Source: Sphingobacterium hotanense (lineage in GTDB: Bacteria; Bacteroidota; Bacteroidia; Sphingobacteriales; Sphingobacteriaceae). From it: a DNA stretch of 64,000 bases. The notes beneath the pieces are model-generated. The model was not told the origin of the DNA. It was given only the letters and a program-made list of their open reading frames with translations, and ran no database searches. Position numbers and translations under genes: made by a program. The stretch is taken from NCBI RefSeq assembly GCF_008274825.1, contig NZ_CP030848.1, forward strand, positions 4,339,618 to 4,403,617. Direction: 5' to 3'. The stretch's first letter is position 1, and each line of letters begins with the position of its first letter. Shown in pieces: positions 1 to 7,687 of the stretch.

Positions 1-205
1 ACACCTCCACCTGCTCCAGCATAATCGGATAAATCGCTTCATCGACAATTACAGACATTTCACCCGTCAAGATATCATCTTTCGCTACAGGTGCTTCCTT
101 AGTAGCCTCGTCTCCCCCTTCGTTCGACTTTTTCTGCGAACAGGATACAACCAAAGCTAGTCCTAAGAAAAGCATAATAATACGATATATGCTATGCTTT
201 CTCAT
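1..205 (-). CDS. PstS-like substrate-binding lipoprotein, N-terminal part
   Basis: This is the first 68 codons of a gene that runs off the left edge of the window. It starts at the ATG at 205-203. The N-terminus is a lipoprotein signal: basic residues, a hydrophobic stretch and the lipobox VVSC with Cys22, followed by a charged linker and ILTGEMSVIVDEAIYPI. In Bacteroidota a PstS-family phosphate-binding-like lipoprotein often closes exbB-exbD-tonB operons, and the visible residues fit that. The assignment rests mainly on position and a short match. It lies 36 bp after the small membrane protein gene and is probably cotranscribed with it. Confidence 0.6.
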   Translation of the reverse strand, partial: MRKHSIYRIIMLFLGLALVVSCSQKKSNEGGDEATKEAPVAKDDILTGEMSVIVDEAIYPIMLEQVEV

Positions 206-241
206 ATAACAATTAGATTGAAAAAATGCGCTAAGGATTAA

Positions 242-478
242 TTAATTCCTAAAGTTATTTTGCCACAGACGAGCAAAACGCATAAATGAATAAACAATTA
301 GGAGCACGCCAAATAGCGTTTTATACGTAGGGTCGATTGGAATCGGGAAGTTGTCCCAGAAAATAATCAGGATGCCCAATACGAAATAAAAGGCGAACAT
401 GACTAGTCCTAAAATGGACAGAAATCGCTGTGTGGGCGATTTCTGTCTAAAATTATTTCTTGTTGAATGATTCGACAT
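242..478 (-). CDS. Small two-helix membrane protein of the exb-tonB operon
   Basis: A 78-residue protein of unknown function. Residues about 18-42 and 50-66 are hydrophobic and look like two transmembrane helices joined by a short loop with two prolines (NFPIPIDP). The N-terminus is basic and polar. It begins 6 bp after the tonB stop codon and is followed 36 bp later by the PstS-like lipoprotein gene, so it is almost certainly part of the ExbB/ExbD/TonB transcript. A role as an accessory part of that complex is only an inference from position. Confidence 0.7.
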   Translation of the reverse strand: MSNHSTRNNFRQKSPTQRFLSILGLVMFAFYFVLGILIIFWDNFPIPIDPTYKTLFGVLLIVYSFMRFARLWQNNFRN

Positions 479-484
479 ATCGAA

Positions 485-1366
485 TTACATTTGTGATAAG
501 TCTAAGCGCAAAGGAATTGAATAGCGTACAGGAACTGGACGACCGTTCTGAATACCTGGGCTCCATTTTTTAGATTTCTTAAGTGTATTGATCAACGCTT
601 GACCAGTACCGTAAGATAAATCTCTGTTAATTTTGATGTCTGTTACATTACCAGACTTATCGATTACAAAGGATGCTTCAACTGTTCCTTTTACCCCAGC
701 ATCAATCGCAGCTTGTGGATAAGAGTAATTGTTTTGAACCCATGAACGGAAGGCATTAACACCTCCTGGATATTCTGGTTGTACTTCGATAGCTTCGAAA
801 TCATATACACGATTCGCATCACCACCTTCTACACCTTTTGTACTACCTGTAATCGCACCTTCAACTTTTTTCGGGCCGAACTCACCTGTAGGAACCCCAG
901 CAGCGCCAGGTGTACCTTTCAACGTGATACGCGCAGGAGTAGCGTTTTTCTCTTTGATCTCTTCCTGAGATACAACTTCCTCTTTTACTTGTCTGGCATC
1001 AACAACCTTTGGCTCTGGGAAACGGATTAAGTCTTCCGCAGGTGGCTCTTCAGCAATACGTTGAGGAGGTGTTTCTTCTTCAGGAATTGGCTCTTCCTCT
1101 TCCTCAGGCTCAGGAATCTCTAAGTCTTCCAAGGTTACCTCAGTAACTACAGGAGCTTCCTCAACTTGTTTCTCAGGAAAAATCTTGATATCGAAAGCCT
1201 TTACGGCTACGAATAAAAGAACAACTGCCGAAACGGAGAATAAAGCGATATTTGTTGCAACTGGTGCATACTTACGTAATGCATAAGCTCCATATTCTTT
1301 ATTTCTATTCTCGAAAACGACATCTAGCCATTCTTTCTTAAATAAATCTAATTTTGAACCTATCAT
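485..1366 (-). CDS. tonB: Energy transducer TonB
   Basis: A 293-residue TonB that carries proton-motive energy from ExbB/ExbD to outer-membrane receptors across the periplasm. The N-terminus has the motif VVFENRNKEYGAYALRK (residues 17-33), characteristic of Bacteroidota TonB, followed by one transmembrane helix (about 37-57). Next comes a Glu/Pro-rich periplasm-spanning segment (about 65-120). The C-terminal TonB domain (about 195-293) contains YPQAAIDAGVKGTVEASFVI and ends near VPVRYSIPLRL. It is downstream of two exbD genes with a 27-bp gap. Many TonB paralogues exist in this phylum, so its partner receptors cannot be named. Confidence 0.95.
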   Translation of the reverse strand: MIGSKLDLFKKEWLDVVFENRNKEYGAYALRKYAPVATNIALFSVSAVVLLFVAVKAFDIKIFPEKQVEEAPVVTEVTLEDLEIPEPEEEEEPIPEEETPPQRIAEEPPAEDLIRFPEPKVVDARQVKEEVVSQEEIKEKNATPARITLKGTPGAAGVPTGEFGPKKVEGAITGSTKGVEGGDANRVYDFEAIEVQPEYPGGVNAFRSWVQNNYSYPQAAIDAGVKGTVEASFVIDKSGNVTDIKINRDLSYGTGQALINTLKKSKKWSPGIQNGRPVPVRYSIPLRLDLSQM

Positions 1367-1393
1367 GTTTTTCCAATTTTTTTATCCTGAATA

Positions 1394-1951
1394 TTAGTCG
1401 TTATAGATTCCATTAGATTTTAAAACTTCAACCTCCTCAGGCTTGATTTTAGAAATCATATAACGTTTAATATCCGTGATTTTCATTTCATCTAATATAT
1501 CAACGAGGTTACGTTGAACTGATTGATCACTTGGACGAATAACGACGATTAAGTCCTTACCCTGCGCTACCTTTGGAACTTGTGCTTTCTTCTCTAAAAG
1601 AATCTTACGAATTCCTTCTTTACTGTAATCAACTACAGTTGGAGGGGTAATCGGTTTTTCCAATTGACCATAATACCAGGCAATTTTGTTATCTGAGCCT
1701 AATAGCAAAGTGATTGAGCGGTTATCCGCGATGTCAATCTCTGGTTGTTTTTCATTCCAGTCTTTGTTCTTATCAGGCATCGCAACGTCCATTGCTTGTG
1801 GCTTATTCAAAGATGTTGTAAGCATGAAGAAGGTAATTAGAAGGAACGCTAGATCCACCATCGCGGTTAAATCTACACGGCCTCCGTTTTTCTTCGACCT
1901 TACCTTACCACCTTTTTTGCCACCACCGGAGTCTTGATTTAATTCTGCCAT
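1394..1951 (-). CDS. exbD: ExbD/TolR-type biopolymer transport protein (second copy)
   Basis: A 185-residue ExbD-family subunit of the proton-driven motor. It has a short basic cytoplasmic N-terminus, a single transmembrane helix (about 28-48) with the conserved membrane aspartate Asp33 in AMVDLAFLLITFF, and a periplasmic domain. The helix aspartate is the proton-carrying residue in the family. It follows the other exbD gene with a 9-bp gap and precedes tonB. Two consecutive, clearly different exbD genes are common in Bacteroidota and suggest a mixed ExbD pair in the motor. Confidence 0.93.
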   Translation of the reverse strand: MAELNQDSGGGKKGGKVRSKKNGGRVDLTAMVDLAFLLITFFMLTTSLNKPQAMDVAMPDKNKDWNEKQPEIDIADNRSITLLLGSDNKIAWYYGQLEKPITPPTVVDYSKEGIRKILLEKKAQVPKVAQGKDLIVVIRPSDQSVQRNLVDILDEMKITDIKRYMISKIKPEEVEVLKSNGIYND

Positions 1952-1960
1952 TTTACCTTA

Positions 1961-2617
1961 TTAATTTTCCTGACGTAAACCGGTAACAAAACTAAATTTG
2001 TTCTGCTTTTGATTTCTCAGGGTTTCAATGATCAAATTCATTATTGAATACTTCTCCTCAGCGTCTGCCTTGATTGCGACTTTCATCGGTCCCGGATCCG
2101 TCCAGTTTTTAACCTTAGACTCTTGGTCACGATTGAATTCTACTGTTGCTAGCCGAGCTTGCTGTACCCATTGGTACAACTCGTTTGAATTCGCTTCTGT
2201 ACTATCCACAGGAATACCTGGTTGGATATCTTCCGTACGTTTGTCATTCTCTAGCGAAAGTAGGGCACGCAAATTCTTGATAGGAACACCGAACTCGTCT
2301 AATCCTTTAAACTTCTCATAATCTTCTTCCGAGAAACCGATGCCATATTTCGCAGACATGTTCTTCAAAGTTATTTTTCTAACTTCTGGGTTCTTCACCC
2401 CAAAGAACACTTTTCCTTTGTTACCCACTGTAATTACCGACAAGTTATCATCTGGTAATTTGTCCAGTGTAGTCGACGCGGGCGTATCTACTGGCATTAC
2501 TTCTGGCTGACGCGCAGTTGCAGTCAATACGAAGAAAGTAAGAAGTAAGAAAGACACGTCACACATCGCCGTCATGTCGATGGTGGTACTGGCTCTTTTT
2601 ACTTTTGCTTTTCCCAT
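1961..2617 (-). CDS. exbD: ExbD/TolR-type biopolymer transport protein (first copy)
   Basis: A 218-residue ExbD-family protein. It has a basic N-terminus, a transmembrane helix (about 18-34) with Asp20 in MTAMCDVSFLLLTFF, and a longer periplasmic region than the neighbouring copy. It lies 98 bp after exbB and 9 bp before the second exbD. The low similarity between the two copies outside the helix argues for distinct roles in one motor rather than a recent duplication. Confidence 0.93.
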   Translation of the reverse strand: MGKAKVKRASTTIDMTAMCDVSFLLLTFFVLTATARQPEVMPVDTPASTTLDKLPDDNLSVITVGNKGKVFFGVKNPEVRKITLKNMSAKYGIGFSEEDYEKFKGLDEFGVPIKNLRALLSLENDKRTEDIQPGIPVDSTEANSNELYQWVQQARLATVEFNRDQESKVKNWTDPGPMKVAIKADAEEKYSIMNLIIETLRNQKQNKFSFVTGLRQEN

Positions 2618-2715
2618 TTCTTTACTTCTTTAAATGAATACTCTATTTCGTTCTATTATAATGATGATTAGAAGTTGAACATTCCATAAAAAATTTTCAA
2701 CTTTTTTAAATCATC

Positions 2716-3549
2716 TTATTTGTGGTTCGCAGCGTATGTTTGTACGATTGAGAAACCAGCCTCGTCGATAGAGTAAGTTAATGTATCGATCTTAGAAGTT
2801 AAGATGTTGTAGAAAATAATAGCGATAGTTGATGTACCGATACCTGTTGCCGTATTGATTAGGGCCTCAGAGATACCGTTTGCTAATTTAGCTGAATCTG
2901 GAGCACCACCTGTTGCCAATGCCGAGAAGGCCTTGATCATACCTGTTACTGTTCCTAATAGACCTGTTAATGTACCGATAGATACTAATGTTGCGATAAC
3001 TGTTAAGTTTTTCTCTAACATAGGCATCTCTAATGTTGTAGCCTCTTCGATTTCTTTTTGGATTGCTAATACTGATTTTTCAGTATCTAATCCTGGATGT
3101 GCTTCAACATCTTTGTATTTTAATAAACCAGCTTTGATTACGTTTGCAACAGAACCTTTTTGTTTGTCACACTCTTGAATAGCTGTATCAATGTTACCAG
3201 CTCTTAATAAACCTTGTACTTTTCTTACAAAGTTTCCTACATTTCCAGTTCCAGAAGCTTTACCGATAACGATGAAGCGCTCGATTGAAAACACCCATAC
3301 CATTAAGAATAATCCAAGAAGCACTGGTACTACGTATCCAGCGTGGTAAACCATACCGAAATAGTTACCTGGTTTTGGTTGGTTCTCTGGGTTGTTGTCG
3401 ATAAAGTTGTTAGGATCACCCATTACAAACTTGTAAACCAAGAAACCAATGATTAAACAAATGATAATTGCTAAACTCGCAAATAAATTACCCGCATTGC
3501 CACTGTCTTGTTTAGCTGGGGCTGTTGTAGTTTTTGGTGCGTTTGCCAT
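2716..3549 (-). CDS. exbB: ExbB/TolQ/MotA-type proton channel protein
   Basis: A 277-residue ExbB homologue, the multi-helix core of the proton channel that drives TonB. Hydrophobic segments lie at about 20-42, 72-90, 183-207 and 228-250. The region with TLTGLLGTVTGMIKAF matches the conserved MotA/TolQ/ExbB domain. The extra N-terminal helix with a Pro/Asn-rich loop (FIDNNPENQPKPGNYFG) is typical of Bacteroidota copies. It is the first gene of the exbB-exbD-exbD-tonB operon and has a well-placed promoter about 100 bp upstream. Confidence 0.95.
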   Translation of the reverse strand: MANAPKTTTAPAKQDSGNAGNLFASLAIIICLIIGFLVYKFVMGDPNNFIDNNPENQPKPGNYFGMVYHAGYVVPVLLGLFLMVWVFSIERFIVIGKASGTGNVGNFVRKVQGLLRAGNIDTAIQECDKQKGSVANVIKAGLLKYKDVEAHPGLDTEKSVLAIQKEIEEATTLEMPMLEKNLTVIATLVSIGTLTGLLGTVTGMIKAFSALATGGAPDSAKLANGISEALINTATGIGTSTIAIIFYNILTSKIDTLTYSIDEAGFSIVQTYAANHK

Positions 3550-3644
3550 TTTTACTAATTTTTAGATTTTTTACTGTTGTTTAATTATTAAGTTAAATTC
3601 AATTTAATGCAATCCAAATGCCGTTATATTACATTAATTCAAAA

Positions 3645-3673
3645 CAAATATAGCATTTTATGTTAAAAACAAA
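3645..3673 (-). promoter_or_regulatory. Bacteroidota-type promoter of the exbB operon
   Basis: On the minus strand a TTTG element (3673-3670) is followed after 17 bp by TATATTTG (3652-3645), matching the TTTG / TAnnTTTG promoter of Bacteroidota. The start would be near 3640, giving a leader of about 90 nt before exbB. The rest of 3674-3968 shows only A/T-rich sequence and a short AGTGA-GCAT-TCACT inverted repeat at 3866-3879. I see no gene in it. Confidence 0.6.
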
Positions 3674-3968
3674 ATTAATTTGAAGATATCTGATTGTACA
3701 CCTTTTTGGGGTCTGTTATGTTTTCATTGATATGCTTCAGCAGTCTCCAATCAATGCCTACTCTTTTGTATTACATAACGGTTGAATATTCCTGTCATAT
3801 TTTTTACAATGAAAACCATTTTTTTTTTGATATGCAAATTATCAAATCGTTAAATGTTAAAATTAAGTGAGCATTCACTCACAAAGAGCCAGTGTCAAAT
3901 CATTGTCATCACGACAGAAATGAAAACTATTTCTTTGTTTTTTAGTCATTTAGCGCAGATTCATTCCC

Positions 3969-4319
3969 TTAGCCACCAAAACCCTTTACTTGATATCCCT
4001 CCGCCTGCAAATATTGGATTATTTTATCCTTAAATTCACCTTGTATCAATATCTCACCGTCTTTCGAACTACCCCCAACGCCACATTTCTGCTTCAAAAC
4101 CTTCGCTAAAACGTCTAAATCATCCTGCGTACCGATAAATCCCGTAATTAAAGTAACGACTTTTCCCTTACGCGCTTTACGATCTAAGCCCACCTTCAAT
4201 TTTTGCTTCCCATTCGGCAAAGTCTCCCCCTCCTCTTGATTATCCGACTCGACGTAGGAGAAATCATCCGATGTAGAATATACTATTCCCTCAAAACGCT
4301 GCTTTTTCTGCTTACTCAT
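3969..4319 (-). CDS. SUI1/YciH-type translation initiation factor homologue
   Basis: A 116-residue protein of the SUI1/eIF1 family, known in bacteria as YciH. The C-terminal half has the family signatures KAKGKVVTLITGF-like (here RKARKGKVVTLITGF), CGVGGSSKDGEILIQG and the closing GYQVKGFGG. Family members bind the small ribosomal subunit and influence start-codon fidelity; the exact role in Bacteroidota is unsettled. It follows the lipid kinase gene by 3 bp on the same strand, so the two are cotranscribed. Confidence 0.9.
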   Translation of the reverse strand: MSKQKKQRFEGIVYSTSDDFSYVESDNQEEGETLPNGKQKLKVGLDRKARKGKVVTLITGFIGTQDDLDVLAKVLKQKCGVGGSSKDGEILIQGEFKDKIIQYLQAEGYQVKGFGG

Positions 4320-4322
4320 CTC

Positions 4323-5198
4323 TTAACATATTATATTTAACGCTCGTTCCATCACTTCTATTTCAATCCGCTGCCCTAATTCTTTTGGCTCTCCATCTAA
4401 ATGCACCGGATCTTTACCCTCCTGCTCGATAATAATATGCTTCCCGGGTATGATTTCCACATATTCCGACTGGTCTGCAGTTTTATTGAAAAGATGAAAA
4501 ATCATCATCGGCAAAGTATAGAGTGGAAACTTATGCACAATACAGACATCCAACAAACCATCGGTAATCGAAGCGTTAGGCGCGATATACGCGTTATTGC
4601 CATATTGCGGCGAATTGGCAACTGAAATCATAAACGCTTCGCGCTCATATTCTTTGCCATCAATCTTCAGTTTATATTTTTTCGGTTTATAATTACTTAA
4701 CACATTGATTGCCGTTCTTAAGTAACCAACCGGTCCACGGAAGGTCTCATTCGCAAATTTATCGCTGACAGAAGCATCAAATCCTAAACCAGCGATATTG
4801 AAAAAACGATCATCCCCCACTTTCGCGCAATCAACCGCAACCGAATCAAAGCGATTCAAACGACGTAATGCAGCCGATTCATTCATAGGAATACCTAAAT
4901 ACAAAGCCAATCCATTTCCCGATCCCTCCGGAATAATCCCCAGTGGCGTGGCTGTGCCAGCCAAGGCAGAACCTATCTCGTTTATCGTTCCGTCTCCTCC
5001 CACCGCAATCACTGCATCGTACTTTTCTTCTATGGCTTGAATAGCTAGTTCATAGGCGTGATTTACATGATTGGTGGTTTTAAAAGTAGGCTCGAATCGG
5101 GAGAGATCTAGCACCTCTAAAACCTGTTTATTGAACGCTGTTTTCTTCTTACCTCCTGATACTGGGTTCACTACAAACAGAATGCGTTTTTTTGTCAT
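4323..5198 (-). CDS. Diacylglycerol kinase-family lipid kinase
   Basis: A 291-residue DagK/YegS-type kinase. The nucleotide-binding motif GGDGT is at residues 67-71, the start NPVSGGKKK at 11-19, and GSGNG at 92-96. The C-terminal part (about 140-290) fits the second, beta-rich domain. Enzymes of this family phosphorylate diacylglycerol or related lipids at the inner face of the membrane using ATP. The true substrate cannot be read from the sequence. The gene is the first of a two-gene unit with the SUI1-like gene and is divergent from metK. Confidence 0.9.
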   Translation of the reverse strand: MTKKRILFVVNPVSGGKKKTAFNKQVLEVLDLSRFEPTFKTTNHVNHAYELAIQAIEEKYDAVIAVGGDGTINEIGSALAGTATPLGIIPEGSGNGLALYLGIPMNESAALRRLNRFDSVAVDCAKVGDDRFFNIAGLGFDASVSDKFANETFRGPVGYLRTAINVLSNYKPKKYKLKIDGKEYEREAFMISVANSPQYGNNAYIAPNASITDGLLDVCIVHKFPLYTLPMMIFHLFNKTADQSEYVEIIPGKHIIIEQEGKDPVHLDGEPKELGQRIEIEVMERALNIIC

Positions 5199-5266
5199 TT
5201 CAATATCTAAATTCCGCTAAAGATAATAATTTGAACGAAATACTTTTTAAATATTGCAAAGTATCG

Positions 5267-5274
5267 TAGCTTTG
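5267..5274 (+). promoter_or_regulatory. Promoter -7 element of metK
   Basis: TAGCTTTG fits TAnnTTTG. Transcription would start near 5278-5281, immediately before the SAM-II-like aptamer. No good TTTG element is visible at the usual 17-23 bp upstream; the closest, at 5230-5233, is too far away. Confidence 0.5.
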
Positions 5275-5286
5275 TGCCACACAAAA

Positions 5287-5362
5287 TGTGGACTGATTTG
5301 CATTTTGCATTATTATAATGTAAATGGGAGATTGCAACCACAGTAAAAAAGTGCTAAAACTA
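5287..5362 (+). promoter_or_regulatory. SAM-II-type riboswitch with an extra hairpin, upstream of metK
   Basis: The leader of metK carries the conserved SAM-II core in order: stem TGTGG (5287-5291), CTGATTT (5293-5299), ATTGCAA (5331-5337), closing stem CCACA (5338-5342), then the 3' segment GTGCTAAAAC (5351-5360). The GC of ATTGCAA can pair with the GC of GTGCTAAAA to form the pseudoknot, and AG (5329-5330) with CT (5360-5361) can extend it. Between CTGATTT and ATTGCAA there is an 11-bp hairpin (5301-5305 plus 5307-5312 paired with 5316-5326, one bulged T, three-base loop) that the minimal SAM-II fold lacks. Its place in front of the SAM synthetase gene fits feedback control by SAM. The assignment is by motif reading, not by covariance search. 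Confidence 0.75.
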
Positions 5363-5423
5363 TTTTAATCCGTGTTTTTCCACTCGCTGTAAAGTCTTTT
5401 TCCCCCAATTCGTTTGAATATTT

Positions 5424-6677
5424 ATGGCATATTTATTTACTTCCGAATCTGTATCTGAAGGACATCCAGATAAAATCGCAGACCAAATTTCGGACGCTCT
5501 AATCGACAACTTTTTAGCATGGGATGAAGATTCTCGTGTAGCAATTGAAACCCTTGTAACTACGGGACAGGTAGTTTTAGCTGGTGAGGTAAAATCAAAA
5601 ATCTATTTAGATGTACAAAAGATCACGAGACAAGTCATCGAAAAGATCGGCTATACCAAGTCAGAATATATGTTCGAAGCGAACTCCTGCGGCGTGCTGT
5701 CAGCGATTCATGAGCAATCGGCAGATATTAACCAAGGAGTAGACCGCATCAGTAAACAAGAGCAAGGCGCAGGCGACCAAGGTATCATGTTCGGTTATGC
5801 GAACAATGAAACAGAGAATTATATGCCTTTAGCATTAGATATCTCGCACCGACTGTTGTACGAACTTGCAGCGCTACGTCGTGAAAACAGAGAAATTACC
5901 TACTTACGTCCCGATGCGAAGTCTCAAGTTACTTTGGAATACGATGACAACCACCAACCTATCCGAATCGACACGATTGTTATCTCTACACAACATGATG
6001 ACTTCGCTTCGGAATCGGAAATGCAGGAAAAAATCAAAACAGATATCATTAATATCTTGATCCCACGTGTTAAAGCACAATTGAAACCAGAACTTCAAGC
6101 TTTATTCAATGCAGAGATCAAATACCATATCAACCCAACGGGCAAGTTTGTAATCGGTGGTCCCCATGGCGATACAGGTTTGACTGGTAGAAAAATCATC
6201 GTTGATACCTACGGTGGTAAAGGTGCGCACGGTGGTGGAGCATTCTCCGGAAAAGACCCTTCAAAAGTAGACCGCTCCGCAGCTTATGCTACCCGTCATA
6301 TCGCTAAGAACTTAGTGGCTGCCGGTGTTGCAGATGAAATATTAGTGCAGATTTCCTACGCGATTGGCGTGAAAGACCCAATGGGTATTTATGTCAATAC
6401 ATATGGTACATCTAAAATAAACAAAACGGATGGCGAAATTGCGGAGGTAATCGCTCAGTTATTTGACATGACACCATACGGCATTGAAACGAGATTAGGA
6501 TTAAGAAACCCTATCTACGCGGAAACGGCTGCTTATGGACATATGGGAAGAACTCCAAAAACCGTAACGAAAACTTTCGAAAACTCCAGTGGTGAATCCA
6601 AAACGATGGAAGTTGAGTTGTTCACTTGGGAGAAGTTAGATTATGTTGATAAAGTAAAAGCAGCTTTTGGCATCTAA
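5424..6677 (+). CDS. metK: S-adenosylmethionine synthetase
   Basis: A 417-residue methionine adenosyltransferase that makes SAM from methionine and ATP in the cytoplasm. Signatures are GHPDK (13-17), GDQGIMFGYA near residue 118, the phosphate-binding GGGAFSGKDPSKVDRSAAYA near 270, and the usual three-fold repeat organisation. Length matches the Bacteroidota family. It stands alone between divergent and convergent neighbours, behind the SAM-II-type riboswitch and in front of a strong terminator, so it is a single-gene unit controlled by its own product. Confidence 0.98.
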   Translation: MAYLFTSESVSEGHPDKIADQISDALIDNFLAWDEDSRVAIETLVTTGQVVLAGEVKSKIYLDVQKITRQVIEKIGYTKSEYMFEANSCGVLSAIHEQSADINQGVDRISKQEQGAGDQGIMFGYANNETENYMPLALDISHRLLYELAALRRENREITYLRPDAKSQVTLEYDDNHQPIRIDTIVISTQHDDFASESEMQEKIKTDIINILIPRVKAQLKPELQALFNAEIKYHINPTGKFVIGGPHGDTGLTGRKIIVDTYGGKGAHGGGAFSGKDPSKVDRSAAYATRHIAKNLVAAGVADEILVQISYAIGVKDPMGIYVNTYGTSKINKTDGEIAEVIAQLFDMTPYGIETRLGLRNPIYAETAAYGHMGRTPKTVTKTFENSSGESKTMEVELFTWEKLDYVDKVKAAFGI

Positions 6678-6690
6678 AAGAAGCTCAACA

Positions 6691-6734
6691 ATAAATAAGA
6701 AAGGCTGCACATGTATGCAGCCTTTCTTATTTAT
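6691..6734. terminator. Bidirectional terminator between metK and fabD
   Basis: Sixteen-bp arms (AATAAGAAAGGCTGCA and TGCAGCCTTTCTTATT) surround a 4-base loop. With A-runs on the left and T-runs on the right it can end transcription from both metK (plus) and fabD (minus). Confidence 0.9.
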
Positions 6735-6744
6735 ATAGAAATTT

Positions 6745-7635
6745 CTATTCTCCAATCTTCGCTGACGCTGTAGGAATCTGGCGATCAACTTTCTTTACTA
6801 AACCCTGTAAAACAGCACCAGGTCCAACTTCTACAAAGCTTTCGGCACCATCGGCCAGCATCGTCTGAATAGTTTGAGTCCAACGTACTGCGCCTGTCAA
6901 TTGTGCAATTAAGTTTTCTTTAATAGCAACCGGATCTTGATATGGAAGCGCATCCACATTTTGATAGATCGGACAAACCGGAACTTGAATCTCAACGTCA
7001 AGAATAGCATCCTGTAATTCTTTTTTCGCTAATTCCATCAATGGAGAGTGGAATGCTCCACCTACATTCAACTTAAGCGCGCGTTTCGCACCTGCCTCCA
7101 ATAGCAGTTCGCAAGCCTTATCAACACCGGATACAGAACCCGAGATCACCAATTGGCCTGGGCAGTTATAATTAGCAGGAACTACGATATCGTCGACCTC
7201 TGCACATTTTTCCTCAACGATAATATCTTCTAACCCTAAGATCGCTGCCATCGTGCCGGGCTCAGCTTCCGTAGCCTTTTGCATCGCATTAGCACGCTTT
7301 GCAACCAAACGCAGGCCATCCTCAAAAGTTAACGCACCAGCAGCAACCAACGCCGAAAACTCTCCTAAGGAGTGTCCAGCTACCATGGCTGGTTGAAAAT
7401 CTGCACCCAATGCTTTTGCTAAGATAACCGAGTGCAAGAAAATAGCAGGTTGCGTCACTTTGGTTTGTTTAAGGTCTTCTTCTGTTCCATTGAACATGAT
7501 ATCCGTAATGCGGAAACCTAAAATATCATTAGCTCTTTCGAACAAGGCTTTCGTTTCTTCATTTAAATTGTACAAGTCCTGGCCCATGCCAACAAACTGA
7601 GCTCCCTGTCCTGGGAAAATATAAGCTGTCTTCAT
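6745..7635 (-). CDS. fabD: Malonyl-CoA:ACP transacylase
   Basis: A 296-residue FabD, which transfers malonyl from CoA to acyl carrier protein at the start of fatty acid synthesis. It has FPGQGAQ at 7-13, the active-site GHSLGEFSAL with Ser89, and the His-containing GGAFHSPLM. I use the ATG at 7635, which gives MKTAYIFPGQ. An in-frame start at 7686 would add 17 residues that no FabD has and would overlap the upstream peptidase gene. A TAnnTTTG element lies 18 bp upstream. Confidence 0.96.
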   Translation of the reverse strand: MKTAYIFPGQGAQFVGMGQDLYNLNEETKALFERANDILGFRITDIMFNGTEEDLKQTKVTQPAIFLHSVILAKALGADFQPAMVAGHSLGEFSALVAAGALTFEDGLRLVAKRANAMQKATEAEPGTMAAILGLEDIIVEEKCAEVDDIVVPANYNCPGQLVISGSVSGVDKACELLLEAGAKRALKLNVGGAFHSPLMELAKKELQDAILDVEIQVPVCPIYQNVDALPYQDPVAIKENLIAQLTGAVRWTQTIQTMLADGAESFVEVGPGAVLQGLVKKVDRQIPTASAKIGE

Positions 7636-7653
7636 ATGGAATTCTTTATTTAG

Positions 7654-7687
7654 CAAATATAAAAATAAGTTAATCTTCGGGCACAAA
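7654..7687 (-). promoter_or_regulatory. Promoter of fabD
   Basis: On the minus strand TATATTTG (7661-7654) lies 18 bp before the fabD ATG, with a TTTG at about 7687-7684 some 22 bp further up. It overlaps the last codons of the M16 peptidase gene, so fabD can be transcribed independently of it. Confidence 0.5.

Noticed and set aside
5281..5423. SAM-I (S-box) or other SAM riboswitch classes for the metK leader.
   Set aside because: The S-box core (such as GATGAAACCCGGCAACC-like) is absent, while the SAM-II order of elements fits.
7636..7686. Upstream start of fabD giving a 313-residue protein.
   Set aside because: The extra 17 residues overlap the peptidase gene and contain a promoter element; FabD proteins begin near FPGQGAQ.
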